A stretch of DNA of 64,000 nt, taken from the NCBI RefSeq assembly GCF_900454495.1, contig NZ_UGSI01000001.1:1488001-1552000 (forward strand), given 5' to 3'. The translations under genes were made by a program, and so were the position numbers. This DNA comes from Paenibacillus macerans. Lineage in GTDB: Bacteria > Bacillota > Bacilli > Paenibacillales > Paenibacillaceae. A model generated the notes under the pieces. The model was not told the origin of the DNA. It saw only the letters and a list, made by a program, of their open reading frames with translations, and searched no databases. Shown one piece after another: positions 16,761-25,477 of this stretch (its first letter is position 1; each line of letters opens with the position of its first letter).

Positions 16761-16835
16761 GATTCCCCTCCAGATTTGCCTCTATTTTCATGTCATTCGT
16801 AGAATTCTATTATAACAGAGAAAGGCGGGTAGGGG

Positions 16836-18344
16836 TTACGAACGAATTTGCAAATTCCATAACGGCCGGATATCGGCGCTTTCGTCCCAGGTTCGCCCGG
16901 ACAGGACCGCTTCCAGGAGAGGAGCGATATAGCTTTCGTAGCGGGGATAAGCGGCGGCGGCGCGGAGATCTTGGATCAGCGGGGGCAAAACGGACCGCAG
17001 TTCCTGCTGCCGGCCGGCGTAAAACGCGGTGAAAACGGCCGTTTTCTCCAGCGGCCTGCGATTGAGCTGTCCGGCGTTTTCGGCGATGAGGCGGGCCAGA
17101 GCGACGGTCCCTTTGGCCACCAGCGGGGAAATCAAAAAGCTGGGCAGCGTCCGGTACTCGAAGCCGCCGTAATCTTTGCGGCGGACGTCGCCGAGAAACC
17201 CGTAGCGCGGACGGCGGCGATGGCTGCGGCCATCCTCCAGCACCGCAAGCGGCAGCGCCAAATAGTTGTCAAAGGTCCGCAGCAGCTCGCTCGTCAGCGG
17301 AACGCCGCTGAAGTGAAGATGTCCGCCGAGCGGAAACCCTCGCTGCGGCATGGCTCCGGCCTGCCAGACAAGCTCCCGGTCATCGATCGCTTCGCCCGCC
17401 GCGCGAAAAGCGCGCATCAGGTGAACGATGGTTTCGCGCGGATCATGTCCCGGCTGCGGTCGCAGCTCGGCGAGCGGAAACATGCGGCGCCCGCGGTAAC
17501 GCAGCACGTCGCACCCGGCAGCGCCATGGCGGCTGAGGTAGCGCGAGGCCGGGATCACTTTGCCGGTGGCCGGATTCACCAGCAAAAATTCCGGGTCCAT
17601 CCCGATCAGCGGCTCCTGCGCGGCTTCGCCGGCTTGCTCCAGCTCTTCCATCGCTTCGCGGATCGCCCGGGCGAACAGGCCGGCTTGCCGCAGGTCCGGC
17701 ACCTCCGGCGCCAGGGAGAGGGCTTCCACCGTAAAGCGGCCTTCTTCTCCGGCCGCGATCACGACCTCTCCCATATCCAGCCCCAGCGCGTATAAAGCCC
17801 GGACCGCCGTGGACTCCAGCCTTTTCCACAGCACGGAGCCCGGGGCCGGCCCGTTGGCGGGGAATTGCAGCGCATGCCCGCTCCGTCCGAGCGGCCGGGC
17901 CTCCAGGGCGCGCAGGTGAAACACGCTTACCGCGTACCGCCGGATAAACCGGCGCGGCGGCAGCTCCATGCCGGAGCCTGAAGATAGCGGCCGCAGCGCT
18001 TCCGATACGCTGATCCCGGCTGCCCGCAAACGGCGGCTCGCGTCCTCCGGCGGCCGCTGCGGCGTTACAACGCAGGAACGGTTAAGCACGATCTCCTGTA
18101 CCCCGCCGCCCCAGTAGGCCTCCTCCGGTCCGTAATGAATCCAGGCGCCGCGGCGCTCTGCGCGGCTTTTTCGTTTGCCGCGAAGCCTTTCCGTACGTTC
18201 CGCCCCGAAAGGGCGAATCACTCGATAACGGCCGCCGCTTCGCTCCAAAGCCTGCGTCAGACGCGTTTTGGCTTCTTCCGAAGCGACGCGGATTTTAAGC
18301 ACGGTATATTTTTCCCTGTTCACGGTCCGCATCTCCCGTCTCAT
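16836..18344 (-). CDS. Putative amidoligase (COOH-NH2 ligase-type) protein
   Basis: About 502 residues. The C-terminal half has blocks typical of the PF14395 phage/bacterial amidoligase-like family (ATP-grasp/glutamine-synthetase-like): IGMDPEFLLVNPATGKVIPAS, GCDVLRYRGRRMFPLAELRPQPG, FPLGGHLHFSG and DYGGFEYRTLPSFLISP, with acidic and His residues fitting metal-ATP binding. The N-terminal ~150 residues are basic and unassigned. The frame opens at 18569, but that stretch contains the cotE terminator, so translation begins after it: ATG 18344, ATG 18332 or GTG 18323 (GGGAG nine bases before the GTG). Lying between mutS and cotE, a spore-coat role is possible but only inferred. Confidence 0.75.
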   Translation of the reverse strand: MRREMRTVNREKYTVLKIRVASEEAKTRLTQALERSGGRYRVIRPFGAERTERLRGKRKSRAERRGAWIHYGPEEAYWGGGVQEIVLNRSCVVTPQRPPEDASRRLRAAGISVSEALRPLSSGSGMELPPRRFIRRYAVSVFHLRALEARPLGRSGHALQFPANGPAPGSVLWKRLESTAVRALYALGLDMGEVVIAAGEEGRFTVEALSLAPEVPDLRQAGLFARAIREAMEELEQAGEAAQEPLIGMDPEFLLVNPATGKVIPASRYLSRHGAAGCDVLRYRGRRMFPLAELRPQPGHDPRETIVHLMRAFRAAGEAIDDRELVWQAGAMPQRGFPLGGHLHFSGVPLTSELLRTFDNYLALPLAVLEDGRSHRRRPRYGFLGDVRRKDYGGFEYRTLPSFLISPLVAKGTVALARLIAENAGQLNRRPLEKTAVFTAFYAGRQQELRSVLPPLIQDLRAAAAYPRYESYIAPLLEAVLSGRTWDESADIRPLWNLQIRS

Positions 18345-18365
18345 TCGGCTTTTCGAAAAATTTTC

Positions 18366-18390
18366 CACAAAAAGAGGGCGGCCGCCCTCT
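18366..18390 (-). terminator. Terminator of cotE
   Basis: Perfect palindromic stem AGAGGGCGG/CCGCCCTCT (18373-18390) followed on the minus strand by TTTTTGTGG. It lies ~80 bp after the cotE stop and within the open upstream frame of the amidoligase gene, which argues against the longer start. Confidence 0.88.
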
Positions 18391-18468
18391 TCGACGACGC
18401 CCCTGCTGCATATGCTACATTGTAGCCCGAACACCTGGAGCTCAACATCCGAATGTATAAGGCTTGAA

Positions 18469-19011
18469 TTACAGTTCGTCGTCGAGGAGATCGGGATCCA
18501 GATCTTCGTAGTCCCCCAGCTCGGAGCCGAAATCATAATCCTTGTCTTCAATGCCCCCCGGCACGACAAGGACGTTCAGCTTCGTTTCGGCGATCAGTTC
18601 CACCGCGAACTCGCGCTCCACGCGGATCAGTACGCGGCCGTCTCCCGTCACGTTGGCCTCGACGGTGCTCGGTTCCTGCGTGGCTTCCGCGGAAACTTCG
18701 ACCGTCGAGGCGCGATGTCTCGCATCGAGGTAGTTCAGCGGCACATTCTCGACGTAAGATACGGTTTCCTTGGCGACCTCGGTCTGTGAATTTTTATCGT
18801 AGGAATACCAGATGTTGATATCGTAAGTACCAATAACTTCAATTCCGTCTCCCGCCGCGACCGCCTCGTACTGGTGATTGATAATCCAGGCCCCCAGAAT
18901 ACTGGACGGTTTGTGCGGTGGAGTCACGGTATGTGTTACGGTAGAGAACTTACGACCTTTGCCGCAGATCGCTTTCGTAATGACCTCTCTACTTTGATAT
19001 TTCAATGACAT
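18469..19011 (-). CDS. cotE: Outer spore coat morphogenetic protein CotE
   Basis: Directs assembly of the outer spore coat in Bacillus. 180 residues beginning MSLKYQSREVITKAICGKG, with the family's THTVTPPHKPSSILGAWIINH and TYDINIWYSYDKNSQT blocks and a very acidic C-terminus (DYEDLDPDLLDDEL). The ATG at 19011 has GGAGGAGGT upstream; an 8-residue longer start is rejected. Upstream of mutS-mutL as in Bacillus; a strong terminator follows. A mother-cell sigma-E/K promoter would be expected but is not called here. Confidence 0.95.
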   Translation of the reverse strand: MSLKYQSREVITKAICGKGRKFSTVTHTVTPPHKPSSILGAWIINHQYEAVAAGDGIEVIGTYDINIWYSYDKNSQTEVAKETVSYVENVPLNYLDARHRASTVEVSAEATQEPSTVEANVTGDGRVLIRVEREFAVELIAETKLNVLVVPGGIEDKDYDFGSELGDYEDLDPDLLDDEL

Positions 19012-19164
19012 GTTAGTACCTCCTCCATACATCATTCACTTAAGTGTATGCAGGACATAGGCGAATGTTGAATATGCAGAGATAAATAAAAAATATTATG
19101 GCTGCTTTTATTAGGCAGTATATGTAATTGCCGCTAGTTTCAAGGACGAAAAACGCCCGGAAAA

Positions 19165-20145
19165 TCAGCGGCCCAACAGCGTTTTTTTCCGCCCGGCCGC
19201 TTTCAAGGGGAGCGGCGCCTTGCTTTTTTTCGAAACTTCGAGATATAAAGATAGCTCGCGGCACAGCTGCAATATCGCCGAACGGATTTCAAATTCCTCG
19301 CGGGTCGACGGCAGCTCCATCGTTTTGAACTGCTGCTCCAGCTCGGCCAGCATCCGCTCGGTAATACCGGTATATTCCTCTTGACTTACGTCAATGCTCA
19401 GGCGGTCGAACAGCAGGGCGGCAATCTCTCCTTGCGGCATCCGCTGGTACACTTGCGAGATTAGCTCCAGCATGCCTTCAATCCGGTCCAGCTGCTGTTT
19501 GCGCATATAAAAATACACCGTCCAGGCCTCGTTCGGAAAGATCATCTGATTTTCCACGGCGCGCCTAGCGGCGGACAAGCCTTCATCCACAAGTTTAGCC
19601 GCTTCCGTCAGCTCTTTGCCGTCCCATAGATGATACGGGTCGCGCAGCGAGGCGGCGATTTGCCGAAAAATGACGGAAAACCGCCCGTCCACCTGCCGCC
19701 GGATTTCCATGAGCTTCTCCTCCGGTTTCGGCATGTACAGGAAATTGACCAGCAGCGCCGAGCCGAGGCCGATGATCAACAGCTCGACCTGAGTCAGCAT
19801 GACGTGCCAGGAAACCTCCTCCCCGCCAAACACCCGGAACACGACGACCGAGCTGGTCACGATGCCTTCTTTAAAGCGGGCTTTGGCAATCAGCGGGAAG
19901 GCGATCAAAATATAAATCGCCAGCACCCAAATATGGAATCCCAGCACGTAAAACAGGATAAAGGCCAGAATCAGTCCCAAAATCGAGGCGAAAAAACGCG
20001 CCGAGATCGTCACAAGACTGCGCTTGCGGGTCACATCCACCCCGAGAATGGCCAGCAGGCCCGCGGACAGCGCCCCGTCCACCCCGGTAAATTCCGCGAT
20101 CAGAATCGCGAGCAGCGTAGCAATAGCCGTTTTAACAATGCGCAT
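19165..20145 (-). CDS. Aromatic acid exporter family (DUF939/ArAE_1) membrane protein
   Basis: 326 residues. The N-terminal half has about five membrane segments (MRIVKTAIATLLAILIAEFT, GLLAILGV, FASILGLILAFILFYVLGF, IWVLAIYILIAFPLIA, LLIIGLGSALLVNFLYM); the C-terminal ~180 residues are a cytoplasmic helical domain. This is the layout of the YgaE/YqjA group of the aromatic acid exporter superfamily; the substrate is unknown. ATG 20145 preceded by AAGGGTGG is preferred to the GTG three codons upstream. Nothing notable is seen in 19012-19164. Confidence 0.87.
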   Translation of the reverse strand: MRIVKTAIATLLAILIAEFTGVDGALSAGLLAILGVDVTRKRSLVTISARFFASILGLILAFILFYVLGFHIWVLAIYILIAFPLIAKARFKEGIVTSSVVVFRVFGGEEVSWHVMLTQVELLIIGLGSALLVNFLYMPKPEEKLMEIRRQVDGRFSVIFRQIAASLRDPYHLWDGKELTEAAKLVDEGLSAARRAVENQMIFPNEAWTVYFYMRKQQLDRIEGMLELISQVYQRMPQGEIAALLFDRLSIDVSQEEYTGITERMLAELEQQFKTMELPSTREEFEIRSAILQLCRELSLYLEVSKKSKAPLPLKAAGRKKTLLGR

Positions 20146-20237
20146 GAAGACCACCCTTATGTATGGATTTGCCGCCTATTGTCGATTGTATGAAAATATC
20201 CTACTTGATTTCACGCCCGCTTACAATCCCGCCAAAA

Positions 20238-20260
20238 CGAAAAAGGAGCGTTACCGCTCC
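20238..20260 (-). terminator. Terminator overlapping the permease stop codon
   Basis: Stem GGAGCG/CGCTCC with loop GTAA, followed on the minus strand by TTTTTCG. The TAA stop codon of the ABC permease (20251-20253) sits in the loop, so the last coding bases form the hairpin arm. Confidence 0.85.
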
Positions 20261-21081
20261 CGAACCAGCTTCCGTTCGATATAAACGACCAGTTGATACA
20301 TCGCCGTGGCGACGACCGCGATAATGACCAGGCTGGATAATACCAGCGTAAAGTTAAACACCTGAAACCCGTAGACGATCAGATAGCCGAGCCCGATTTT
20401 GGCGACGAGGAATTCGCCGACGATGACGCCGACCCAAGCCATGCCGACATTCACCTTCAACGTCGAGACGATGGTCGGAAACGACGCCGGCAAGATCGCC
20501 TTCATAAACACGTCGCGCCGATTTCCTCCGAATGTGCGAATGACCTTGACAAGGTTGGCGTCGACTTCATTGAAGCTGTTGAACACGACCAGCGTCGTCA
20601 CGATCACGGTGATCGACAGCGTCGTCACGACGATGGCGGTGAAGCCGGCTCCGAACATGACGATAAAAATCGGCCCTAAGGCCACCTTCGGCATGCTGTT
20701 GAAGACGACCATATACGGATCAAGCACCTTGGACAGAAAAGGCGACCACCAAATCAGCACGGCGAGCAGCGTCCCGAGCAGCGTGCCCAGCAAAAATCCG
20801 ACCGCCGTCTCGCCGACCGTCATCGCCAGATGCGGCCACAGCTCGCCGCTCGCCGCATCTTTGAATATTTGCCTTGCCACCTTGGACGGATAGCTGAAGA
20901 TCAGCACATCAATCCACTTCATCCGGCCGGCAAGCTCCCACCATCCGATTAACAGCAGCAGCAGAAAGATTTGGACCGCCAGCACCATCCGCTTCATCTT
21001 CCGCTTTTGCTTCCGGTGCTGGTTCCATTTTTCTCTAAGCCAACGTTCCCGATCCGGCAAACGCGTTACATCCGCCTGCAT
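20251..21081 (-). CDS. ABC transporter permease (SsuC/TauC/ThiX type)
   Basis: 276 residues with six predicted membrane segments of the BPD_transp_1 fold, starting with LAVQIFLLLLLIGWWELAG and including the EAA-like loop TLKVNVGMAWVGVIVGEFL. It forms the channel of an importer with the neighbouring ATPase and lipoprotein. The frame stays open upstream, but AAGGAGGGG lies six bases before the ATG at 21081, giving MQADVTRLPD. It overlaps the ATPase gene by 47 bp, so translation is coupled. A terminator is built into its 3' end. Confidence 0.9.
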   Translation of the reverse strand: MQADVTRLPDRERWLREKWNQHRKQKRKMKRMVLAVQIFLLLLLIGWWELAGRMKWIDVLIFSYPSKVARQIFKDAASGELWPHLAMTVGETAVGFLLGTLLGTLLAVLIWWSPFLSKVLDPYMVVFNSMPKVALGPIFIVMFGAGFTAIVVTTLSITVIVTTLVVFNSFNEVDANLVKVIRTFGGNRRDVFMKAILPASFPTIVSTLKVNVGMAWVGVIVGEFLVAKIGLGYLIVYGFQVFNFTLVLSSLVIIAVVATAMYQLVVYIERKLVRER

Positions 21082-21874
21082 CAATGGCCCCTCCTCCTTC
21101 ATCCGATGTCTCGAGATCCCGCCAAATCTCCTGAAACAATTCGTTGAATCCCGCTTCCTCCCGGGCATAAAAAGGCAGGGCCCTGCGGATGTTGTCCGGA
21201 ACGGTATACATGCTCCGGATTCTGCCGGGCTTTGGAGCCAGCACGATAACCCGGTCGCTGACGGCGATCGCCTCGGACAAATCATGCGTCACGAGCACGC
21301 CCGTTTTTTTCCGCTGCTTCAGCGTGCCGGCGACAAGATCCTCCAGCTGCAGCTTCGTCTGGTAATCGAGCGCCGAAAACGGCTCGTCGAGCAGCAGCAC
21401 CTCCGGATCGGTGGCCAGCGTCCGCACCAGCGCCACCCGCTGGCGCATGCCCCCCGACAATTGGCCGGGGTACAGGCTGGCCGTATCGCCAAGCCCCATC
21501 TCGGCCAGCAGGTTCCGTACCGTTTGCGTCGTTTCCCGGGTCAAGCGTCCGGTGAGCTCAAGGCCGATCACGGCGTTGCCGAGGATGGTCCGCCACGGGA
21601 ACAAATAATCCTGCTGCAGCATGTAGCCTACTTTCGAGGTCGGTTTGGTTACCGGCTTGCCGTGCAGCAGCACTTCCCCCCGGGAAGGAGCCAGCAGTCC
21701 GGCCATCACGGAAAGCAGCGTGGTCTTTCCGCATCCGCTGGGACCGACCAGGCTGATGAATTCACCGGGCTCCACGGTCAAATTCATCCCTTTCAAGGCT
21801 AGCACGGCTTCCCGATCCGTCACGTAAACCTGATCCAGATCCTTCAGTTCCAAGACAGGCAACAAAGCGCTCAC
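21035..21874 (-). CDS. ABC transporter ATP-binding protein (SsuB/TauB/ThiZ type)
   Basis: 279 residues. Walker A GPSGCGKTTLL, Q-loop GYMLQQDYLFPW, signature LSGGMRQRVAL, Walker B VLLLDEPFSALD and H-loop VLVTHDLSEA: the pattern of nitrate/sulfonate/taurine/thiamine-precursor importers. The start is uncertain: GTG at 21874 lies only one base after AAGGAG, while an in-frame TTG three codons later is about ten bases from it. It overlaps the permease and is separated from the binding-protein gene by a 169-bp repeat. Confidence 0.9.
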   Translation of the reverse strand: MSALLPVLELKDLDQVYVTDREAVLALKGMNLTVEPGEFISLVGPSGCGKTTLLSVMAGLLAPSRGEVLLHGKPVTKPTSKVGYMLQQDYLFPWRTILGNAVIGLELTGRLTRETTQTVRNLLAEMGLGDTASLYPGQLSGGMRQRVALVRTLATDPEVLLLDEPFSALDYQTKLQLEDLVAGTLKQRKKTGVLVTHDLSEAIAVSDRVIVLAPKPGRIRSMYTVPDNIRRALPFYAREEAGFNELFQEIWRDLETSDEGGGAIDAGGCNAFAGSGTLA

Positions 21875-21897
21875 GCTCCTTTTCCGTGTAAGAGGTT

Positions 21898-22066
21898 GTT
21901 CAAAAAGTCATCTTTTGATCACGAAGCGGGTCAGGAAGTGTTCTCGACGTCGAATCTTGAATTCAGCCGGGCCTTCCGGTGCTCACGTACCCAAAACGTA
22001 CGCTCCGCTCCTGACGTCCCTAGCTTCATCCAACCTTCTCGGTGCTGAAAAGCCGACTTTTTGAAC
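21898..22066. repeat. MITE-like dispersed repeat, copy B
   Basis: 169 bp bounded by a perfect 12-bp inverted repeat, GTTCAAAAAGTC (21898-21909) and GACTTTTTGAAC (22055-22066). A third, near-identical end (GTTCGAAAAGTC, 22082-22093) lies 15 bp outside. It is homologous to 5084-5247. The internal hairpin is CGTAC/GTACG where copy A has CGTAGGC/GCCTACG, so pairing is kept despite sequence change. It sits within an ABC transporter operon, between the lipoprotein and ATPase genes. Confidence 0.85.
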
Positions 22067-22171
22067 TCGCACTTTAAGGTTGTTCGAAAAGTCAGCTTTT
22101 GAAGATATAAGAAGGAGTTGACTACTGAGTGTAACTCGGCATCGAATTGAACACGCATTATAAATGCCGGT

Positions 22172-23191
22172 TTACCGGCCGGCTGCTGCGGAGGCGGATT
22201 GTACCGCTTTTTCGGCAAACCGGTTGTCGGCCAGCTTCTTAAGCTCTACCCGCTCGTTTAATTCCCCGGCGCTTTCCATCACATCAAGCAGATTGTTCCA
22301 GGCATCCTCGGCCAAGGCCGGCGTTTCGGCGTAAGTTCCCTGCTCCAAATAACGCTTGACGGAGCTGGCCAAAATATCCTGATCCGTGTCCTTGAAGAAA
22401 GGCGCGATCGTTTCGGCCGTTTCCTCCGGCGTGTGCTCCTGAACCCAGCGCTGGGCCTTATGGACCGCATTGGTGAATTTCTGCACCACTTCCGGCTGAT
22501 CTTGGATATAGCTTTGTTTGGTCATAAAGACCGTGTAGGGCAATTTGCCGCTTTCCGTACCGAAGGAGGCGACGACATGGCCTTTTCCTTCCCGCTCGAT
22601 GATGGAGGCTTGCGGCTCGAACAGCTGGACGAACTGGCCGGTGCCCGAGGCGAATGCGGCGGTGATGTTGGCGAAATCGATGTTTTGAATCAGCTCCAAA
22701 TCCTGATGCGGATCGATTCCCCGCTTGCGCAGGGTGAACTCGCCGGCCATTTGCGGCATGCCGCCTTTCCGCTGGCCGAGAAAAACGCTCCCTTTCAATT
22801 TCTCCCAATCGAATTCGCCGACATCCTCTCTGGACACAAGGAAAGTTCCGTCCGTTTGCGTCAGTTGGGCAAAATTGATCACCGGATCGTCCGAACCCTG
22901 CTGATAGACGTAAATCGATGTTTCCGCCCCGACCAGCGCCACGTCCACAGCCCCGGACAACAGCGCGGTCATCGTTTTATCACCGCCCGACGTCGTTTGC
23001 AGCTCCACATCGAGGCCCTCTTCCTTGAAGAAGCCTTTTTCAAAGGCAACGTATTGGGGGGCATAAAAAACGGAACGGGTCACTTCCCCGACCTTTACCT
23101 TCTGAGTTTGGCCGCCATTGCCGCAGCCCGCAAAAACCGCGCCCAGCAGCACCGCGGCGGCCAGCCATAACACCGTACGGCGCTTTATCAT
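22172..23191 (-). CDS. ABC transporter substrate-binding lipoprotein (NMT1/SsuA/ThiY-like)
   Basis: 339 residues. The signal peptide MIKRRTVLWLAAAVLLGAVF ends in lipobox FAGC. The mature part has VFYAPQYVAFEKGFFKEEGL, LLSGAVDVALVGAETS and a C-terminal KRYLEQGTYAETP region, matching the NMT1/SsuA-like type 2 binding fold for pyrimidine precursors, sulfonates, nitrate or similar. The ligand is not determinable; no TPP riboswitch is seen upstream (23192-23300). First gene of the operon: lipoprotein, repeat copy B, ATPase, permease. Confidence 0.88.
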   Translation of the reverse strand: MIKRRTVLWLAAAVLLGAVFAGCGNGGQTQKVKVGEVTRSVFYAPQYVAFEKGFFKEEGLDVELQTTSGGDKTMTALLSGAVDVALVGAETSIYVYQQGSDDPVINFAQLTQTDGTFLVSREDVGEFDWEKLKGSVFLGQRKGGMPQMAGEFTLRKRGIDPHQDLELIQNIDFANITAAFASGTGQFVQLFEPQASIIEREGKGHVVASFGTESGKLPYTVFMTKQSYIQDQPEVVQKFTNAVHKAQRWVQEHTPEETAETIAPFFKDTDQDILASSVKRYLEQGTYAETPALAEDAWNNLLDVMESAGELNERVELKKLADNRFAEKAVQSASAAAGR

Positions 23192-23333
23192 CCACGTTCA
23201 CACTCCTTCCAACTTGCCGGATACTTAATAGTATGCTATTGCCCAGCAAAAGGTTAAGGAGTGAAGTGCCCTGGGGCTTGATTGGAAAAAACGAATGGAT
23301 TGACGGAAACCGGCCGCCATTTCGAATTCCCAT

Positions 23334-23384
23334 TGGAAATATTCAATAGATTCCGCCGACCATTCTATTGGATAATTCCAATCA
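23334..23384 (-). repeat. ATTGGA-hairpin repeat, tandem pair
   Basis: On the minus strand two adjoining ATTGG...CCAAT-type hairpins occur, the first ATTGGA-ATTA-TCCAAT followed by AGAATGGTCGGC. The same hairpin-plus-tail pattern is found at 37425-37463 (TCCAATAGAAGGACTGGC) and 39565-39598. Confidence 0.55.
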
Positions 23385-23386
23385 GC

Positions 23387-23420
23387 AAAAAACCCCCAAT
23401 CCCAATTGGATTGGAGGTTT
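23387..23420 (-). terminator. Terminator of the M32 carboxypeptidase gene
   Basis: Minus-strand stem CCAATCC/GGATTGG extended by CTCC/GGGG, followed by TTTTTT. It lies ~45 bp after the stop codon at 23464. Confidence 0.88.
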
Positions 23421-23463
23421 CGCCACTACGGATTGGAGGCTTGTGCGGCCAGGCAACGGCCGT

Positions 23464-24981
23464 TTACAGCCCGTAGATGCTTTTGAATTTTTGTTCCAGG
23501 TAATCGGCCAAGTAGTCCGGATTCAGATCTTCTCCGGTCACCGCCTTGATAATTTCCGCCGGCTTGCGGCTTTTCCCGTATTTGTAGATTTTGTCGGTCA
23601 GCCATTCCTTGATCGGCTGGAAGTTGCCGGCCTCCACTAAGGCGTCGAGCTCCGGCATTTCCTTGCGCAGCGTGCCTGCGATTTGGGCGGCATACATGTT
23701 GCCGAGCGCATAGGAAGGGAAGTAGCCGAACAGCCCGCCCGACCAATGCACGTCCTGCAATACGCCAACCCCGTCGTCCGGCGGCGTCAAGCCGAGATAA
23801 GTCTGGTACTTCTCGTTCCACACTTTAGGCAGTTCGCTGACCGGCAGCCCTTCATTAAAGAGCATCTTCTCGATCTCATAGCGAATGATGATATGCAGAT
23901 TATAGGTCAGTTCATCCGCTTCGATCCGGATCAGCGAATTTTCCGCGCGGTTCACCGCCAGGTAAAACATCTCCGCGGTCACGTCTTTAAGCTGCTCGGG
24001 GAAATGCTGCTGCAACTCGCCAAAATACCGGTTCCAGAACTCCCGGCTGCGGCCGATAACGTTCTCCCAGAACCGCGACTGCGATTCGTGAATGCCCATC
24101 GACGTTCCCTGCCCCAGCGGCGTTTCGGCGAGCTCATCGGCCACGTTTTGTTCGTACAACGCGTGCCCGCCTTCGTGCAGCGAGCTGAAAATCGCGCTGG
24201 CCACGTCATTTTGTTTGTAATTCGTCGTAATCCGCACATCGCCGTGATTGATCGTCGTTTCGAACGGATGCACGGTTTCGTCGACCCGCCCGGCCTCGAA
24301 ATCGTAGCCGATTTGCTCCAACAGGAACAAGCTGAACTTCTCCTGCGGCCCTACGTCGTACCGCTGCTTCAGGAACGCCGCCTCCGGCTTGTTCGGCGCG
24401 TTCGTCACCGCCGCGACAAGCGGCACGAGCCGGTCGCGCAGCTGTCCGAACACTTGATCCAGCTTCTCCACGGTCAAATCGGGTTCATACATATGTAAGA
24501 GCGTATCGTAACGGGTCGCTTTCGGTCCCCAATAATCGATGAATTCCTGGGTTTTCTCCACGATTTGCGTCAAATAAGGTTCAAAACCTGGAAAATCGGC
24601 GTTTTCCTTGAAATCCTCCCATAGCGTTTCGGCATGCGCTGTCAGTTCGGTGTACGCTTGGAACTTTTCCGGCGGAATTTTAACGCTGCGCTCATACTCC
24701 TCCTGCACGTCAAGCACCATTCTCCGCTGGGTATCGTCCAGTTCGTCCATAACCGCCGGCTGGCTTAAATAGGCGAGATACTCTCCCATTTCCGGCGAAG
24801 TTTCCATTTTGAACGCCTCCGTCGACAACAGCCCGATCGATTTCGCGCGGGTTTCCGCCCCTTTTCTCGGCGCGCCGGTGCGCAAATCCCAGTTCATCAG
24901 CGCGACCGCCTCATGATAGCTCTGAATTTTTTGCAGAAGTCCGCGAAAAAGTCCCCACTTTTCCGCCGTTTCTTGTTTCAT
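23464..24981 (-). CDS. M32-family metallocarboxypeptidase
   Basis: Zinc (cobalt) carboxypeptidase of the Taq/Pfu M32 family, cytoplasmic, trimming C-terminal residues from peptides. 505 residues, with the HEXXH motif in LHEGGHALYEQNV, the downstream GIHESQSRFWENVIGR helix carrying the third metal ligand, and the family's FEVRIEADELTYNLHIIIRYEIE-like IRIEADELTYNLHI block. The frame is open 23 codons further up, but AAAGGTGG lies eight bases before ATG 24981, giving MKQETAEKW. Single gene, with its own terminator. Confidence 0.93.
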   Translation of the reverse strand: MKQETAEKWGLFRGLLQKIQSYHEAVALMNWDLRTGAPRKGAETRAKSIGLLSTEAFKMETSPEMGEYLAYLSQPAVMDELDDTQRRMVLDVQEEYERSVKIPPEKFQAYTELTAHAETLWEDFKENADFPGFEPYLTQIVEKTQEFIDYWGPKATRYDTLLHMYEPDLTVEKLDQVFGQLRDRLVPLVAAVTNAPNKPEAAFLKQRYDVGPQEKFSLFLLEQIGYDFEAGRVDETVHPFETTINHGDVRITTNYKQNDVASAIFSSLHEGGHALYEQNVADELAETPLGQGTSMGIHESQSRFWENVIGRSREFWNRYFGELQQHFPEQLKDVTAEMFYLAVNRAENSLIRIEADELTYNLHIIIRYEIEKMLFNEGLPVSELPKVWNEKYQTYLGLTPPDDGVGVLQDVHWSGGLFGYFPSYALGNMYAAQIAGTLRKEMPELDALVEAGNFQPIKEWLTDKIYKYGKSRKPAEIIKAVTGEDLNPDYLADYLEQKFKSIYGL

Positions 24982-25123
24982 GGCCATTCCCACCTTTACT
25001 CTAAAATAACTGCTACTCTTGATGATACTTTTAACAAACCGTATAATCAAATTTTAAGGCGGGTTTGTATAATTTATTTTTGAAATAATTGACTTCCAGA
25101 CGAAAAGGAGGCGCTATGGCGCG

Positions 25124-25447
25124 ATGAAAGTAACTCTTAATACGGCGGCGGAAAAGCTTATCCGGACGTCCCTCGCCGATAAGCCGGGCATGCTGCGCAT
25201 CGTGTATGATACGGAAAACTGCGGCTGCGGCATGAGCGGGGTTCCCGGTCTGCAGCTCGTCTCCAAGCCGGGCGATTACGATATCCCCTTGGAAAACGAC
25301 GCCTATCCGTTCTGGATCGACCGGATGCAGGCCGTTTTTTTTGAAGAAGATCTGACCTTAAGCGGCGAAGAAACGACCGGAACCTTTCGGCTTGACGGCA
25401 GGTCGCAATTTTACAAATCGAATATTCGCCTGGTAGACCGGCGGTAA
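25124..25447 (+). CDS. HesB/YqkB-like iron-sulfur biosynthesis family protein
   Basis: 107 residues of the FeS_biosyn (A-type carrier-like) fold. The segment IVYDTENCGCGMSGVPGLQLV matches YqkB of Bacillus, with CGC in place of the classic A-type three-cysteine pattern, so cluster carriage is uncertain. The ATG overlaps the stop of a three-codon mini-frame (ATGGCGCGATGA, 25115-25126), which sits closer to the AAAGGAGG site. First of a plus-strand run with the carbonic anhydrase 30 bp downstream. Confidence 0.85.
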   Translation: MKVTLNTAAEKLIRTSLADKPGMLRIVYDTENCGCGMSGVPGLQLVSKPGDYDIPLENDAYPFWIDRMQAVFFEEDLTLSGEETTGTFRLDGRSQFYKSNIRLVDRR

Positions 25448-25477
25448 TCCCAAATTTTATCCTAGGAGGCAAAACCA

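Noticed and set aside
18345..18569. N-terminal extension of the amidoligase-like gene
   Set aside because: It would be translated through the cotE terminator hairpin and lacks family similarity.
23192..23300. TPP riboswitch ahead of the SsuA/ThiY-like lipoprotein
   Set aside because: No CTGAGA or other THI-box blocks are seen; a thiamine-precursor role is therefore not claimed.
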